Below are positions 1-8,131 of a DNA stretch of 64,000 nucleotides, in pieces. The position numbers were made by a program, and so were the translations under genes. Within the stretch, counting starts at the first letter, position 1, and each line of letters begins with the position of its first letter. This DNA comes from Bradyrhizobium iriomotense (lineage in GTDB: Bacteria; Pseudomonadota; Alphaproteobacteria; Rhizobiales; Xanthobacteraceae), in contig NZ_JAFCJZ010000022.1 in the NCBI RefSeq assembly GCF_018130765.1, positions 1-64,000 on the forward strand, written 5' to 3'. A model generated the notes under the pieces. It did not search any database. It was not told where the DNA came from and saw nothing but the letters and a program-made list of their open reading frames with translations.

Positions 1-122
1 TGGAATCCCCTGTGGCCAACCCGAGTCAATCCGCCGCACTAGATACGTGCATGCCCTAGCGCCTTCGCGGGGACGACACCGAGCATGAGGCGCGCGCGTG
101 CGTCTTCCAGCCAGCTAAAGCC

Positions 123-1088
123 TCAATACCCCCTGACCCGGTCCACCACATTCTCCAACGCGCCGCCCGCCTCGAACCGAGCGATCTGCTCGGCGACATA
201 GGCCGAGATCGCGTCCGCGTCGGTGTCGGCGGCGTTGTGCGGGGTCAGCAGCACCTTGGGATGGGTCCAGAACCGGCTGTCCTTCGGCTGCGGCTCCTGC
301 ACGAAGACGTCGAGCGAGGCGGCGCCGAGCGTGCCGTCGTCGAGGCAGGCGAGAATGTCGGCCTCGTTCTGCAGGCCGCCGCGGCCGGCATTGATGACCA
401 CGGGCGCTCCGAACGGTCCCGAGCGGTTGAGCTTCGTGAAGACGTCGCGGTTGAGGATGCCGTGCGTGTCCGGGGTCAGGGGTAAAAGGCTGACGAGGAT
501 GTCGGTCTTGCGCAGGAAGGCGTCCATGCCTGCAGTGCCGTGGAAACACTCGACGCCCTCGATCGTGCGCGGGCTGCGGCTCCAGCCGACGACACGGAAT
601 CCGAACCGTCGCAGCACGTCGGCCGCATCGGCGCCAAGCGTACCCAGGCCCATCATGCCGACCGTGACCGCGCTCGCCGGCCACTGATATTTCGGCTCCC
701 AGCGCTTCACGCGCTGCGAATCCCGCAAATACAGCTCCTGGCGGTGGTGCATCAGCACGTGCAGCACGACATATTCGGTCATGCGGTTGGTCAGGTCAGG
801 CACGGCGACGCGAACCAGCGGCACGTCGGGCAGGCTCTTGTCCGCCATCAGGGCGTCGACGCCCGCGCCGAGATTGAAGATCGCACGAAGATTGGGGAAC
901 GACCCGAGATCGCCCGGCACCGGCTTCCACACGGCGGCATAGTGCACCTCAGCCGGATCGAGCCCGGTATCGGGCAGCAGCACCACGGGGCGGCCGGCGC
1001 AGACCGAATCGAACCGGGCCTTCCAGCGCTCCGGCAGCCAGTTCTGCTGCGTGCTGTTGATCAGGACGGCCAGTGTGCCTTTGGTCAT
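123..1088 (-). CDS. ghrA: Glyoxylate/hydroxypyruvate reductase A-type D-2-hydroxyacid dehydrogenase
   Basis: A 321-residue member of the D-isomer-specific 2-hydroxyacid dehydrogenases, which reduce glyoxylate or hydroxypyruvate with NAD(P)H in the cytosol. The Rossmann motif GLGTLG lies near residues 147-152. The usual catalytic Arg (NAGRGG), Glu (QEPQP) and His (TPHNAA) are visible, and the C-terminus VDRVRGY resembles that of enterobacterial GhrA. The start at 1088 is preferred over an upstream in-frame ATG because a GAGG Shine-Dalgarno lies about 8 bases before it and the family fold begins there. It is divergent from the YCII/sigma operon. Substrate preference cannot be read from sequence. 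Confidence 0.9.
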   Translation of the reverse strand: MTKGTLAVLINSTQQNWLPERWKARFDSVCAGRPVVLLPDTGLDPAEVHYAAVWKPVPGDLGSFPNLRAIFNLGAGVDALMADKSLPDVPLVRVAVPDLTNRMTEYVVLHVLMHHRQELYLRDSQRVKRWEPKYQWPASAVTVGMMGLGTLGADAADVLRRFGFRVVGWSRSPRTIEGVECFHGTAGMDAFLRKTDILVSLLPLTPDTHGILNRDVFTKLNRSGPFGAPVVINAGRGGLQNEADILACLDDGTLGAASLDVFVQEPQPKDSRFWTHPKVLLTPHNAADTDADAISAYVAEQIARFEAGGALENVVDRVRGY

Positions 1089-1173
1089 TCGAAGTGCCTC
1101 GTCGGGTTCCGCTTTTGAAGGCCCTCCTTGGCACGATCTGCCGGATTTTTCTTGCAAAATTTTTCCGCAGCCC

Positions 1174-1200
1174 TGTCGGGGCGGGGCATATTGGATCGTC
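1174..1200 (+). promoter_or_regulatory. ECF-type promoter, copy 1
   Basis: TGTCGG at 1174-1179, 17 bases, then CGTCT from 1197. The same pattern with identical spacing occurs at 3001, 7124 and 7585. It ends 33 bases before the YCII start codon, which fits a -35/-10 pair of an extracytoplasmic-function sigma factor. The motif is seen directly; recognition by the adjacent ECF42-type sigma factor is inferred. Confidence 0.75.
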
Positions 1201-1232
1201 TAGAGAACAAGAGGTTGGGGAAGGCGCTGCCC

Positions 1233-1601
1233 ATGCTTTATGCGATTCTTTGCTATCACGATGAGGACTTCGTCGGCTCCTGGAGCAAGGAGCAGGACGA
1301 GGCCGTGATGAAGAAGCTCGCCGTGGTGCAGGAGAAGCTCACCCGGCAGGGCCGGCTCGGGCCGGTGGCGCGGCTGTTGCCGACCACCGCGGCTGCGACC
1401 CTGCGCAAGGAGGACCCTCCGCTGGTGCTCGACGGTCCCTATGCCGAGACCAAGGAGCAATTGCTCGGTTTCTACATCGTCGATTGCAAGAACCTCGACG
1501 ATGCACTCGACGTTGCGCGCGAGCTGGGCGCGGCCAATCCCGGCGGCGCCTATGAGGTGCGTCCCGTCGGCGTGTTCCGGCCCGGAGGAAACCTGACGTG
1601 A
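1233..1601 (+). CDS. YCII/DGPF-domain protein, partner of ECF sigma factor
   Basis: A 122-residue protein of the YCII-related (DGPF) family: small ferredoxin-like-fold proteins of unknown biochemical role that commonly neighbour ECF42 sigma genes. The signature appears as DGPYAETKE near residues 67-75. The start at 1233 is chosen because the protein then begins with the family's first beta strand (MLYAILCYHD); the upstream 35-codon extension would run through the promoter motif at 1174-1200. A GGGGAAGG sequence precedes the start. Its stop overlaps the next start as GTGA, so it is translationally coupled to the sigma factor. Confidence 0.88.
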   Translation: MLYAILCYHDEDFVGSWSKEQDEAVMKKLAVVQEKLTRQGRLGPVARLLPTTAAATLRKEDPPLVLDGPYAETKEQLLGFYIVDCKNLDDALDVARELGAANPGGAYEVRPVGVFRPGGNLT

Positions 1602-2884
1602 GCGAGACCGAAACCGCCTGGATCGAGACTGCGCTGACCTCGGCGCGACCCCAGGCGGTGGGCGCGCTGCTGCGCTATTTCCGCGATCTCGACACCGCCG
1701 AAGAAGCCTTCCAGAACGCCTGCCTGCGCGCGCTGAAAACCTGGCCGCAGAACGGGCCGCCGCGCGATCCCGCGGCGTGGCTGATCATGGTCGGTCGCAA
1801 CGTTGCGATCGACGAGGTGCGCCGGACCCGCAAGCAGCAGCCGCTGCCCGAAGACGACCAGGCGATCTCCGACCTCGACGACGCCGAGGGCGCGCTGGCC
1901 GAGCGGCTCGACGGCTCGCATTATCGCGACGACATCTTGCGGCTGATGTTCATCTGCTGCCATCCGCAGCTGCCGGCGACGCAGCAGATCGCACTGGCCT
2001 TGCGCATCGTCTCGGGTCTCACCGTGAAGCAGATCGCCCGCGCCTTCCTGGTCTCGGACGCGGCGATGGAGCAGCGCATCACGCGAGCCAAGGCGAAGGT
2101 CGCCGAGGCCGGGACGCCGTTCGAGACGCCGGGTGCGATCGAGCGCTCCGAGCGGCTCGCGGGCGTCGCGGCGATGATCTACCTGATCTTCAACGAGGGC
2201 TATTCGGCGAGCGGCGACACCGCGGCGATCCGCACACCGCTGTGCGAGGAGGCGATCCGCCTGGCGCGGCTGCTGCTGCGGCTGTTCCCGAGCGAGCCTG
2301 AAATCATGGGGCTCACCGCGCTCATCCTGTTGCAGCATGCACGCAGCGCCGCGCGCTTTGCCGCGGACGGCTCGCTGATCCTGCTGGACGACCAGGACCG
2401 CTCGCTGTGGAACGGCACCATGATCGCGGAGGGGCTCGCGCTGATCGACAAGGCGATGCGCCATCGCCGCAGCGGGCCGTACCAGATCCAGGCCGCGATC
2501 GCCGCACTGCATGCGCGCGCGGCAACGCCGGAGGAGACCGACTGGGCCCAGATCGACCTGCTCTACGGCGCGCTCGAAGTGATGCAGCCTTCGCCCGTGG
2601 TGACGCTCAACCGCGCCGTCGCGGTCTCCAAGGTGCACGGGCCGCAGGCTGCGCTCGACCTGATCGAGCCGCTGGCGCCGAAGCTTGCCAATTACTTCAA
2701 CTTCTACGGCGTGCGCGGCGCGTTCCTGATGCAGCTCGGCCGCAATGACGAGGCGCGCGTCGCCTTCGACCGCGCCATCGCGCTGGCCAACACCTCCGCG
2801 GAAGCCGCCCATATCCGCATGCATCTCGACCGGCTGATCCGGGACAGCCAGCCGAAGGCAAAGGAAAGTGCGAAGGTGAAGTAG
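1598..2884 (+). CDS. ECF42-type RNA polymerase sigma factor with C-terminal extension
   Basis: A 428-residue sigma-70-family protein. Region 2 lies about residues 10-80 (YFRDLDTAEEAFQ, AWLIMVGRNVAIDEVRR) and region 4 about 110-165, followed by a DUF6596-like segment (MIYLIFNEGYSASG) and a helical TPR-like tail to the end. This domain order and the preceding YCII gene are typical of the ECF42 group, in which the long C-terminal domain, not a separate anti-sigma protein, is thought to control activity. The start is GTG with GGAGGA ten bases upstream and overlaps the YCII stop. No anti-sigma gene is nearby. It probably autoregulates through the motif at 1174. Confidence 0.9.
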   Translation: MSETETAWIETALTSARPQAVGALLRYFRDLDTAEEAFQNACLRALKTWPQNGPPRDPAAWLIMVGRNVAIDEVRRTRKQQPLPEDDQAISDLDDAEGALAERLDGSHYRDDILRLMFICCHPQLPATQQIALALRIVSGLTVKQIARAFLVSDAAMEQRITRAKAKVAEAGTPFETPGAIERSERLAGVAAMIYLIFNEGYSASGDTAAIRTPLCEEAIRLARLLLRLFPSEPEIMGLTALILLQHARSAARFAADGSLILLDDQDRSLWNGTMIAEGLALIDKAMRHRRSGPYQIQAAIAALHARAATPEETDWAQIDLLYGALEVMQPSPVVTLNRAVAVSKVHGPQAALDLIEPLAPKLANYFNFYGVRGAFLMQLGRNDEARVAFDRAIALANTSAEAAHIRMHLDRLIRDSQPKAKESAKVK

Positions 2885-2900
2885 GCGCGGTGCCCCCCAC

Positions 2901-2990
2901 ATCGTCATTCCGGGGCGGTCCGCAGGACCGAACCCGGAATCTCGAGATTCCGGGTCACCCTTCGGGTGCCCGGAATGACGATCAAAAAAA
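2901..2990. repeat. Palindromic intergenic repeat (CGTCATTCCGGG family)
   Basis: The outer arms CGTCATTCCGG and CCGGAATGACG enclose an inner perfect 24-bp palindrome at 2932-2955 centred on CTCGAG. An A-rich stretch follows. It separates the sigma gene from the next promoter and may also act as a bidirectional transcription stop. A shorter relative lies at 8506-8550. Confidence 0.8.
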
Positions 2991-3000
2991 TTCCGCCTCT

Positions 3001-3027
3001 TGTCGGCCCCGGCCATCCTCCTTCGTC
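3001..3027 (+). promoter_or_regulatory. ECF-type promoter, copy 2
   Basis: TGTCGG at 3001-3006, 17 bases, CGTCTT from 3024. It ends 27 bases before the SRPBCC start codon. Motif and spacing are identical to copies at 1174, 7124 and 7585. Confidence 0.75.
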
Positions 3028-3053
3028 TTAATCCCGTATCCAGGGAGCCATTC

Positions 3054-3593
3054 ATGCTGAAAGCCATTGCCGTCATCGCCATCGTTCTCGCCGTCGGCAT
3101 CGCCGGCGTCCTCGTCTTCGCGTTGACAAAACCCGACAGCTTCCGCGTCGAGCGCAGCCTCGCCTTGAAGGCGCCGGCCGAGGCGATCTACCCACACGTC
3201 GCCGATTTCCATCGCTGGGCCGCCTGGTCGCCCTATGAGAACCGCGATCCCGCGATGAAGCGAACCTTTGCCGGAACTGCGGCAGGAAAGGGCGCGACCT
3301 ATGCCTGGGACGGCAACAACAATGTCGGCGCCGGCCATATGGAGATCCTCGAGGCGAGCTCGCCGTCAAAGCTCCGCATCAAGCTCGATTTCGAGCGGCC
3401 CTTCGAGGGCCACAACACCGCCGAGTTCACTTTTGTGCCGCAAGCCGAGACTACTCTGGTCACATGGGCGATGTACGGTCCGGCCCCGTTCATGTCCAAG
3501 GTGATGCAGGTGTTCATCAACATGGACAGCATGATCGGCAAGGATTTCGAGGCCGGCCTTGTGAGCCTGAAGAAGCTCACCGAGAAACAATGA
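3054..3593 (+). CDS. SRPBCC (START/Bet v1-like) family protein with N-terminal membrane segment
   Basis: A 179-residue protein. Residues about 3-24 are strongly hydrophobic (a membrane anchor or uncleaved signal). The rest is a polyketide cyclase/dehydrase-like SRPBCC domain (RVERSLALKAPAEAIYPHVADF, then WSPYENRDPAM), a fold with a deep hydrophobic ligand pocket. The start at 3054 has CAGGGAG upstream; the longer in-frame start would overlap the promoter motif at 3001. The VOC gene follows after 34 bases, so the two probably share a transcript from that motif. The ligand is unknown. Confidence 0.85.
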   Translation: MLKAIAVIAIVLAVGIAGVLVFALTKPDSFRVERSLALKAPAEAIYPHVADFHRWAAWSPYENRDPAMKRTFAGTAAGKGATYAWDGNNNVGAGHMEILEASSPSKLRIKLDFERPFEGHNTAEFTFVPQAETTLVTWAMYGPAPFMSKVMQVFINMDSMIGKDFEAGLVSLKKLTEKQ

Positions 3594-3627
3594 GCCTCAC
3601 TGCCCAGGGAAGAAGAGGAGAGAAACG

Positions 3628-4041
3628 ATGCTCAATCCCTATCTGTTCTATCAGGACACTTGCGAAGCGGCGTTCACCTATTACGCCAAGGTTCTCGGCG
3701 GCAAGATCGACGCGATGATGCGTGCATCCGAAGCGCCGCCGGACATGCCGGCTGCACCCGGCCGCGAGAAGATGATCATGCATGCGCGGATGTCGTTGCC
3801 CGACGGTAGCGTCTTGATGGCCTCCGATGCGCCGGGCGAGCACTTTCACAAACCACAGGGTTTTTCGGTCTCGCTGACGATCGCGGATGTTGCGGACGCC
3901 GAGCGCAAGTTCAACGCGCTCGCCGACGGTGGCTCGGTCACCATGCCCTTCAGCAAGACGTTCTGGGCCAAGGGTTTTGGCATGTGCGTCGACAGGTTCG
4001 GCATTCCCTGGATGGTGAACTGCCCGGCCGAGGGAATGTGA
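3628..4041 (+). CDS. VOC-family (PhnB-like glyoxalase/bleomycin-resistance fold) protein
   Basis: A 137-residue PhnB-type vicinal-oxygen-chelate protein (NPYLFYQDTCEAAFTYYAKVLGGKI at the start, WMVNCP at the end). PhnB-like members are small cytosolic proteins whose reactions are mostly undefined, despite old annotations as methyltransferases. A strong Shine-Dalgarno (AGAGGAGAG) precedes the ATG. It sits downstream of the SRPBCC gene in the presumed ECF regulon. SRPBCC plus VOC plus YCII is a recurring partnership beside ECF sigma genes. Confidence 0.87.
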   Translation: MLNPYLFYQDTCEAAFTYYAKVLGGKIDAMMRASEAPPDMPAAPGREKMIMHARMSLPDGSVLMASDAPGEHFHKPQGFSVSLTIADVADAERKFNALADGGSVTMPFSKTFWAKGFGMCVDRFGIPWMVNCPAEGM

Positions 4042-4147
4042 CAGCGGCGGTCGCCTGACACGCCCGGCGGCGCGCCTCTCTCGATTGTTGCGAGCAAGGG
4101 GCGCGGCCGGGACCGTTACGTCATGCGCCGATCGACTCGTGTGCCTC

Positions 4148-4498
4148 TCACCGGATCGATCCGGTCACGTCGTCGCCAGGCGGCGAGGACCGAACGCAGC
4201 GCGGGCAGATCACGAGCTTGGTGCCGAGCCGCTTGTCGTTCTCCGCTTCGATCTCGTCGTGGACTGCCCACCACGCCTCGGAGTACGGACGCAAGGTGGT
4301 GAGCACTCTTTCCCGCTCCTGATTGGGATTGTCCTGCACAGGTGCGGGACTGGCGGCGCGCCGCTTTGTGACGTGAGAGCGATTCGGGTTCTGGCCGAGG
4401 CCGTCCCATGCGATCGGACGACGCTCCTGCGCCGGCGCGACCGCGCACCCCAAGAGCGCTGCGCAAAAAGTGAGCAAGAAGAAGCAGTGTCGCATCAT
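4148..4498 (-). CDS. Hypothetical exported protein, possible lipoprotein
   Basis: A 116-residue protein with an N-terminal hydrophobic segment ending LLGCAVAPAQ, which can be read as a lipobox (LLGC, Cys near residue 18) or as a signal-peptidase I site after APAQ. The mature part is polar and rich in Arg, Asn and Pro, with one short helix-forming stretch (PYSEAWWAVHDEIEAENDK). Translation may begin at the first or second Met. I do not recognise a family. Confidence 0.6.
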   Translation of the reverse strand: MMRHCFFLLTFCAALLGCAVAPAQERRPIAWDGLGQNPNRSHVTKRRAASPAPVQDNPNQERERVLTTLRPYSEAWWAVHDEIEAENDKRLGTKLVICPRCVRSSPPGDDVTGSIR

Positions 4499-4784
4499 GC
4501 CGGGCCTTTGGAGCGGTACGCGACGCGCAAATTCCGCTTGGGAAGTATCGCATCGCGCCAGTTAAATGGAACTTAAGGGAAACGACGTGGCCGGCATGGC
4601 CGAATAAGGAATCATGCTCTCGCATCACTTTGCGAGCGCAGTGAGGCTGCTTCGTGGAGAGGTGCGGCCCGCATCGCACAACAACTGGCGCAATAATAGG
4701 CTGTGAACTCAGCGTCAAAATCGCTAATCATTTCTTCATAAATTCTACAAACTGGGATGGGCGTGACTTGGAAGGGAGCGACCG

Positions 4785-4877
4785 ATGGCGGCGGCGCTAC
4801 AGATCAACTTTGCACTCTGGGGTATGCTCATCTGCGCGAGCATGGAACTGGCGCAGATGATCCAGAGGTTCTTCTAG
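4785..4877 (+). CDS. Candidate 30-residue membrane-associated small protein
   Basis: The frame reads MAAALQINFALWGMLICASMELAQMIQRFF and is preceded by GGAAGGGAG eight bases before the ATG. The middle (FALWGMLICASMELA) could form a single membrane helix. Support is the Shine-Dalgarno, the compact start-to-stop frame and a protein-like composition; homology cannot be tested here. It is the only coding candidate in the interval 4499-4925; the rest of that stretch shows nothing recognisable. Confidence 0.4.
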   Translation: MAAALQINFALWGMLICASMELAQMIQRFF

Positions 4878-4925
4878 AACCGACGCAGCGTGTGACTGGC
4901 GCAATGTCGCCGGCGCGCTTGCCCG

Positions 4926-5270
4926 TCAGCTCACGAGCAATGCGATGAGCGTGAAGCTGACACTTGCGATGACAAGCATCGAGACGATGTAGTTGCGCGG
5001 TCGCGCCGTCCGGGAGGACGTCGGTCTCCTCGGTCGTGGCGGCTCCACGCTGTGCCGGTCGGGTAGCGACGGCGCGAGCGCAGCGTCTGCACCCGAGCCG
5101 GAATATTTCACATAGAGCTCGAGCAACCGCAGTTCGGACGCGAGGTCCATCAGGCCCTCGCGGTCGCGACGCGACAGCAATTCGAACTCGACGGTTTCCT
5201 CGGAGCTCAGTCGACCGAGGACGATCCGTCCCTGGTCCGACAGGCGGTAGCGAAAATCGATGGGTTGCAT
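4926..5270 (-). CDS. Hypothetical tail-anchored membrane protein
   Basis: A 114-residue protein from the Met at 5270 (an upstream Met at 5318 would add 16 residues; neither has a clear Shine-Dalgarno). Residues about 1-55 are polar and helical (EETVEFELLSRRDREGLMDLASELRLLELYVKY). A proline/arginine-rich linker follows, and the last ~22 residues are one membrane helix (VSMLVIASVSFTLIALLVS). The topology suggests a cytosolic domain with a C-terminal anchor. No family recognised. Confidence 0.6.
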   Translation of the reverse strand: MQPIDFRYRLSDQGRIVLGRLSSEETVEFELLSRRDREGLMDLASELRLLELYVKYSGSGADAALAPSLPDRHSVEPPRPRRPTSSRTARPRNYIVSMLVIASVSFTLIALLVS

Positions 5271-5541
5271 GACGTGCGACCCGCTTGAAAACGAGCAATC
5301 TTGAAAAGGCAAAACCATACTACTCTGTGACCACTGCTGAGATGTGACGCCGCCGCGGCCTCAGTCTGGCCAAATTCAATCATAAACCGCAGGGAAGCGC
5401 TGCAAACCGCGTAAATTGTGCAGCCATTGCAAAGCGGTTGAGCGGATTCAGGGGCTGCGGAGGGGGATTTTCGCGGAACTGCCTAATCGCCGCACAGTGG
5501 CGGACTGATCGCAGTCACACGGCGCCCGCGCCGCCCTGGCG

Positions 5542-5979
5542 TCACCGGCAGCGCGGATAGATCGCGGCGAGATCGCGCCCCTTCAGCAGCAGTAACCGCG
5601 AAGTGAGGCCGCCGCGGCGGCTGATCCAGTCGCGCACCGGGCCGGGATAGGCGGCCAGCACCGCTTCGGATGCTTCCGGCTCGGCATAGATGCGCCCGCG
5701 CCGGTCGATCGAACGCGCGGCATGGAAGCCGAGCACGGCGCGCTTGGTGACGCAGATGCGCTCGCCCGGCACGATGCTCAGCACCAGCGTGCAGGCGGAG
5801 AGGCAGGGACCGTCGATCACCACGCGCTCGCCGCTTTCGCGCACCTTCTCGAACAGATCGAGGAACGGCCCGACCTGTCCGCCAGGCGACTGGATGATGC
5901 GGATTTCGGCGGCAGCGGGCGTGGCGGCGACGAGCGCGGATGCGAGCATCAGGACTTTGAGAAAGATGATGCGCCGCAT
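5542..5979 (-). CDS. Periplasmic ClpP/crotonase-fold-like protein
   Basis: A 145-residue protein with a clear signal peptide (residues 1-24, ending PAAA). The segment SPGG (31-34), GPCLSACT (58-64, Ser61 as nucleophile candidate) and GFHAA (84-88, His86) match the Ser-His layout of secreted ClpP-like hydrolases of the COG3904 kind. The family is poorly characterised; proteolysis is inferred from fold only. It stands alone, flanked downstream by intergenic sequence and upstream by the repeat at 6003. Confidence 0.7.
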   Translation of the reverse strand: MRRIIFLKVLMLASALVAATPAAAEIRIIQSPGGQVGPFLDLFEKVRESGERVVIDGPCLSACTLVLSIVPGERICVTKRAVLGFHAARSIDRRGRIYAEPEASEAVLAAYPGPVRDWISRRGGLTSRLLLLKGRDLAAIYPRCR

Positions 5980-6002
5980 GAGCTCTCCACCAACTCGGTT
6001 TC

Positions 6003-6137
6003 GTAGGGTGGGTTAGCCCTACGGCTGCGCGAAGCGCAGTCCGTTGGCGTAACCCACCATCTTTCTCGCCGCGTGAAAAGAGGTGGGTTACGCCCGGCGG
6101 CCGCGCTTCGCGCAGCCGCAGTGCTAACCCACCCTAC
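6003..6137. repeat. Long inverted repeat (GTAGGGTGGGTTAGC family)
   Basis: Perfect 15-base arms at 6003-6017 and 6123-6137 flank internal complementary blocks (GCGAAGCGC / GCGCTTCGC). Related but diverged elements lie at 31006 and 34647. It is a typical interspersed palindromic unit between genes, not coding. Confidence 0.8.
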
Positions 6138-6143
6138 AAGGTC

Positions 6144-6932
6144 CTACCCGTTCCGCCTTTGCCCGCGCAGCGTCGGCAAACCGATGCCGGCCGCATCGAA
6201 GCCGCCATCGACGGCCAAAATTTGGCCGGTGATGTAGCTCGATCGTTCCGAGCACAGGAAATAGATCGCTTCAGCGAGTTCCTCCTCCAGGCCGTAGCGG
6301 TTGAGCGGAATGGCGTCGTGATAATCGGCGCGGATCTCTTTGGTGTGCACCTGCTTGGCCATCGCGGTGTCGACCGGCCCGGGCGCGACCGCGTTGACGC
6401 GGATGTTGAGCGAGGCGAGCTCGACCGCCAGCTGTTTCGTCAGATGGGCGAGTCCAGCCTTGCTGGTGCCGTAGGCCGAGCGCAGCGTCGAGGCGCGCAC
6501 CGCCGAGATCGAGGTGATGTTGACGATGGCGCCGCCATCGCTGTCGCGCATCAGGGGCACCGCGGCCTTGGTGCAGAGGAGCGGGCCGGTGAGATTGACC
6601 TCGAGCACACGTCGCCAGTCGGCATCCGACGTCTCCATCAGCGGCGCGAACACGGCGATGCCGGCATTGTTGACGAGCGCGTCCAGCCGGCCGAAGCGCC
6701 GTTCGATCGCCGCCATCGCGGCGCCGACCGCCACCGCGTCGGAGACGTCGCAGGTCAGCGCCAGCGTCGCCTCGTCCTGGCCGATCTCCGCGACCGCGCG
6801 GCCGAGCAGCTCGCTCTCGATGTCGAGCAGCGCCACGCGCCAGCCCTCGCCAAGGAACTTCTTCGCGGTCGCAAGCCCGATGCCGCGCGCGGCTCCGGTG
6901 ACGAGGGCGACTTTTTGCGGGGCTTGCGGCAT
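6144..6932 (-). CDS. SDR-family NAD(P)-dependent oxidoreductase
   Basis: A 262-residue classical short-chain dehydrogenase. Cofactor motif TGAARGIG (residues 12-19), NNAG (88-91), catalytic Ser141 and the YxxxK pair Tyr154/Lys158 are all present, and the C-terminus has the usual GQILAVDGGF. Asp37 after beta-strand 2 (LLDIES) suggests NAD(H) preference. It stands alone on the minus strand, its stop codon adjoining the repeat at 6003-6137. The substrate is unknown. Confidence 0.9.
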   Translation of the reverse strand: MPQAPQKVALVTGAARGIGLATAKKFLGEGWRVALLDIESELLGRAVAEIGQDEATLALTCDVSDAVAVGAAMAAIERRFGRLDALVNNAGIAVFAPLMETSDADWRRVLEVNLTGPLLCTKAAVPLMRDSDGGAIVNITSISAVRASTLRSAYGTSKAGLAHLTKQLAVELASLNIRVNAVAPGPVDTAMAKQVHTKEIRADYHDAIPLNRYGLEEELAEAIYFLCSERSSYITGQILAVDGGFDAAGIGLPTLRGQRRNG

Positions 6933-7019
6933 GGGCTGGTCTGTCCTTCTGGCGGAAACGGAAGCCGCACGGGCGGCCAGCGCCTTTTACTTCGCTTTCG
7001 TTCCGGCAAGAATAGATTT

Positions 7020-7064
7020 CCGTCACTCTGAGGTGGCCGCGTCTTCAGCGACCCTCGAAGGATG
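7020..7064. repeat. Short palindromic intergenic repeat
   Basis: CGTCACTCTGAGGTGG at the left faces CCCTCGAAGGATGACG at the right around a GCGTCTTCAGCG loop, an imperfect hairpin of the interspersed type seen elsewhere in this window. Confidence 0.6.
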
Positions 7065-7123
7065 ACGGGGACAGAGAGTGGATCGGCGAGCTACGCCAGT
7101 TCCGCCGAGGCGTCCGCGGGCGT

Positions 7124-7150
7124 TGTCGGCGCGGCCGGTTGTGAATCGTC
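7124..7150 (+). promoter_or_regulatory. ECF-type promoter, copy 3
   Basis: TGTCGG at 7124-7129, 17 bases, CGTCTT from 7147. It lies 33 bases before the ATG of the frameshifted SnoaL-like gene, the same distance as copy 1 from its gene. Confidence 0.75.
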
Positions 7151-7182
7151 TTCCACAGGGATGCTTGCTGCGGAGACGATCG

Positions 7183-7547
7183 ATGCCTGACGACCATGAG
7201 CGCGTGATCCGGAACCTGTTTGCGCCTATCTCGCCAATGACCGGCAGCGGTTGAGCGATGCGCTCGCCGACGACTTCCGCTTCACCAGTCCGTTCGACGA
7301 CGACCTCGACAAGGCGGCCTATTTCGAACGCTGCTGGAGGGACACGGGCTGGATCGCGCGGCATGACATCGAGCGGATTTTCGTGCGGGGCGATGAGGCC
7401 TTTGTCACCTATTGCTGCCTGGCAACGGATGGCAGGAGCTTTCGCAACACCGAGTTCTTCACCTTCGCCGGCGGCAAGGTCCGTCGCATAGAGGTCTATT
7501 TCGGCGCGGCGCGGCAGGATGGCCGTTTTCTGCCACAGCCGCGCTAG
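7183..7547 (+). pseudogene. SnoaL-like/NTF2-fold protein gene with one-base frameshift
   Basis: The frame from ATG 7183 reads MPDDHERVIRNLFA and then stops early at a TGA in a shifted frame; the family continuation (SDALADDFRFTSPFDDDLDK to FGAARQDG) resumes in another frame from about 7251. Restoring one G in the GCGCC tract near 7223-7227 joins them into a ~121-residue SnoaL-like protein. The fold is a small alpha+beta barrel, common in ECF-regulated clusters. An intact ECF-type promoter sits upstream. Either the gene is recently inactivated or the sequence has an error; alternatively the TTG at 7251 starts a shortened 98-residue product. Confidence 0.75.
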
Positions 7548-7584
7548 CGCGGTGCAATAACCTTGCGAATAATTTTCGTCGCCT

Positions 7585-7611
7585 TGTCGGTTCCGTAGGA
7601 TCTCGCTCGTC
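7585..7611 (+). promoter_or_regulatory. ECF-type promoter, copy 4
   Basis: TGTCGG at 7585-7590, 17 bases, CGTCTT from 7608. It precedes the second YCII gene by 61 bases; the leader contains a GGGAGAGC/GCTCTCCC hairpin at about 7617-7649. Confidence 0.75.
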
Positions 7612-7671
7612 TTGCAGGGGAGAGCGGGCGGCTCCGCCGCTGCTCTCCCGACAGTGAAAGTAGGGAACACC

Positions 7672-8076
7672 ATGCGATTCATGATGCTGATGATCCCGCT
7701 CGGCTACGAGAGCGCGCCGGCGGACGTCCAACTCGATCCCGAGCGCGTCGCCGCGATGATGCGCTACAACGAGGCCCTGAAGGATGCCGGCGTGCTGATC
7801 ACGCTGGACGGCTTGCATCCGCCCTCGATGGGCGCGCGCGTCTCGTTCGCGACCGGCGCGCCTGTTGTGACCGACGGTCCCTTCGCTGAGTCCAAGGAAG
7901 TTCTGGGCGGTTACTGGATGATCGAGGTCGCCTCGCGCGCCGAGGCGATCGCCTGGGCCAAGAAGTGCCCGGCCTCGCCGAACGAAATCATCGAGATCCG
8001 CCAGGTGCAGGAGATGAGCGATTTTCCGCCGGAGGTACACGCGGCCGCCGCCGGCTTCGAGAACCTCAAGACGTAG
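7672..8076 (+). CDS. YCII/DGPF-domain protein
   Basis: A 134-residue YCII-family protein with a canonical DGPFAESKE signature (residues 68-76), typical of the DGPF proteins paired with ECF42 sigma factors. The start at 7672 gives the family's first strand (MRFMMLMIP); the longer in-frame opening at 7612 runs through a leader hairpin. The next YCII-like gene follows after 55 bases and probably shares the transcript from the promoter at 7585. Biochemical function unknown. Confidence 0.88.
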   Translation: MRFMMLMIPLGYESAPADVQLDPERVAAMMRYNEALKDAGVLITLDGLHPPSMGARVSFATGAPVVTDGPFAESKEVLGGYWMIEVASRAEAIAWAKKCPASPNEIIEIRQVQEMSDFPPEVHAAAAGFENLKT

Positions 8077-8131
8077 ACGAGACTGCCGCTACCCGATTTT
8101 CCATCCAGCCAATCAACCGAAGGAGATATCC

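Noticed and set aside
1..122. A gene at the left edge
   Set aside because: No open frame with protein-like composition continues to the edge; nothing recognisable.
2901..2990. Possible CRISPR-like or mobile insertion from the nested palindromes
   Set aside because: There is a single hairpin unit, not an array with spacers, and no transposase is near.
1550..3100. A 516-residue open frame on the minus strand opposite the sigma gene
   Set aside because: Arg/Gln/Asp-rich shadow of the GC-rich plus-strand gene; no ribosome site and no family resemblance.
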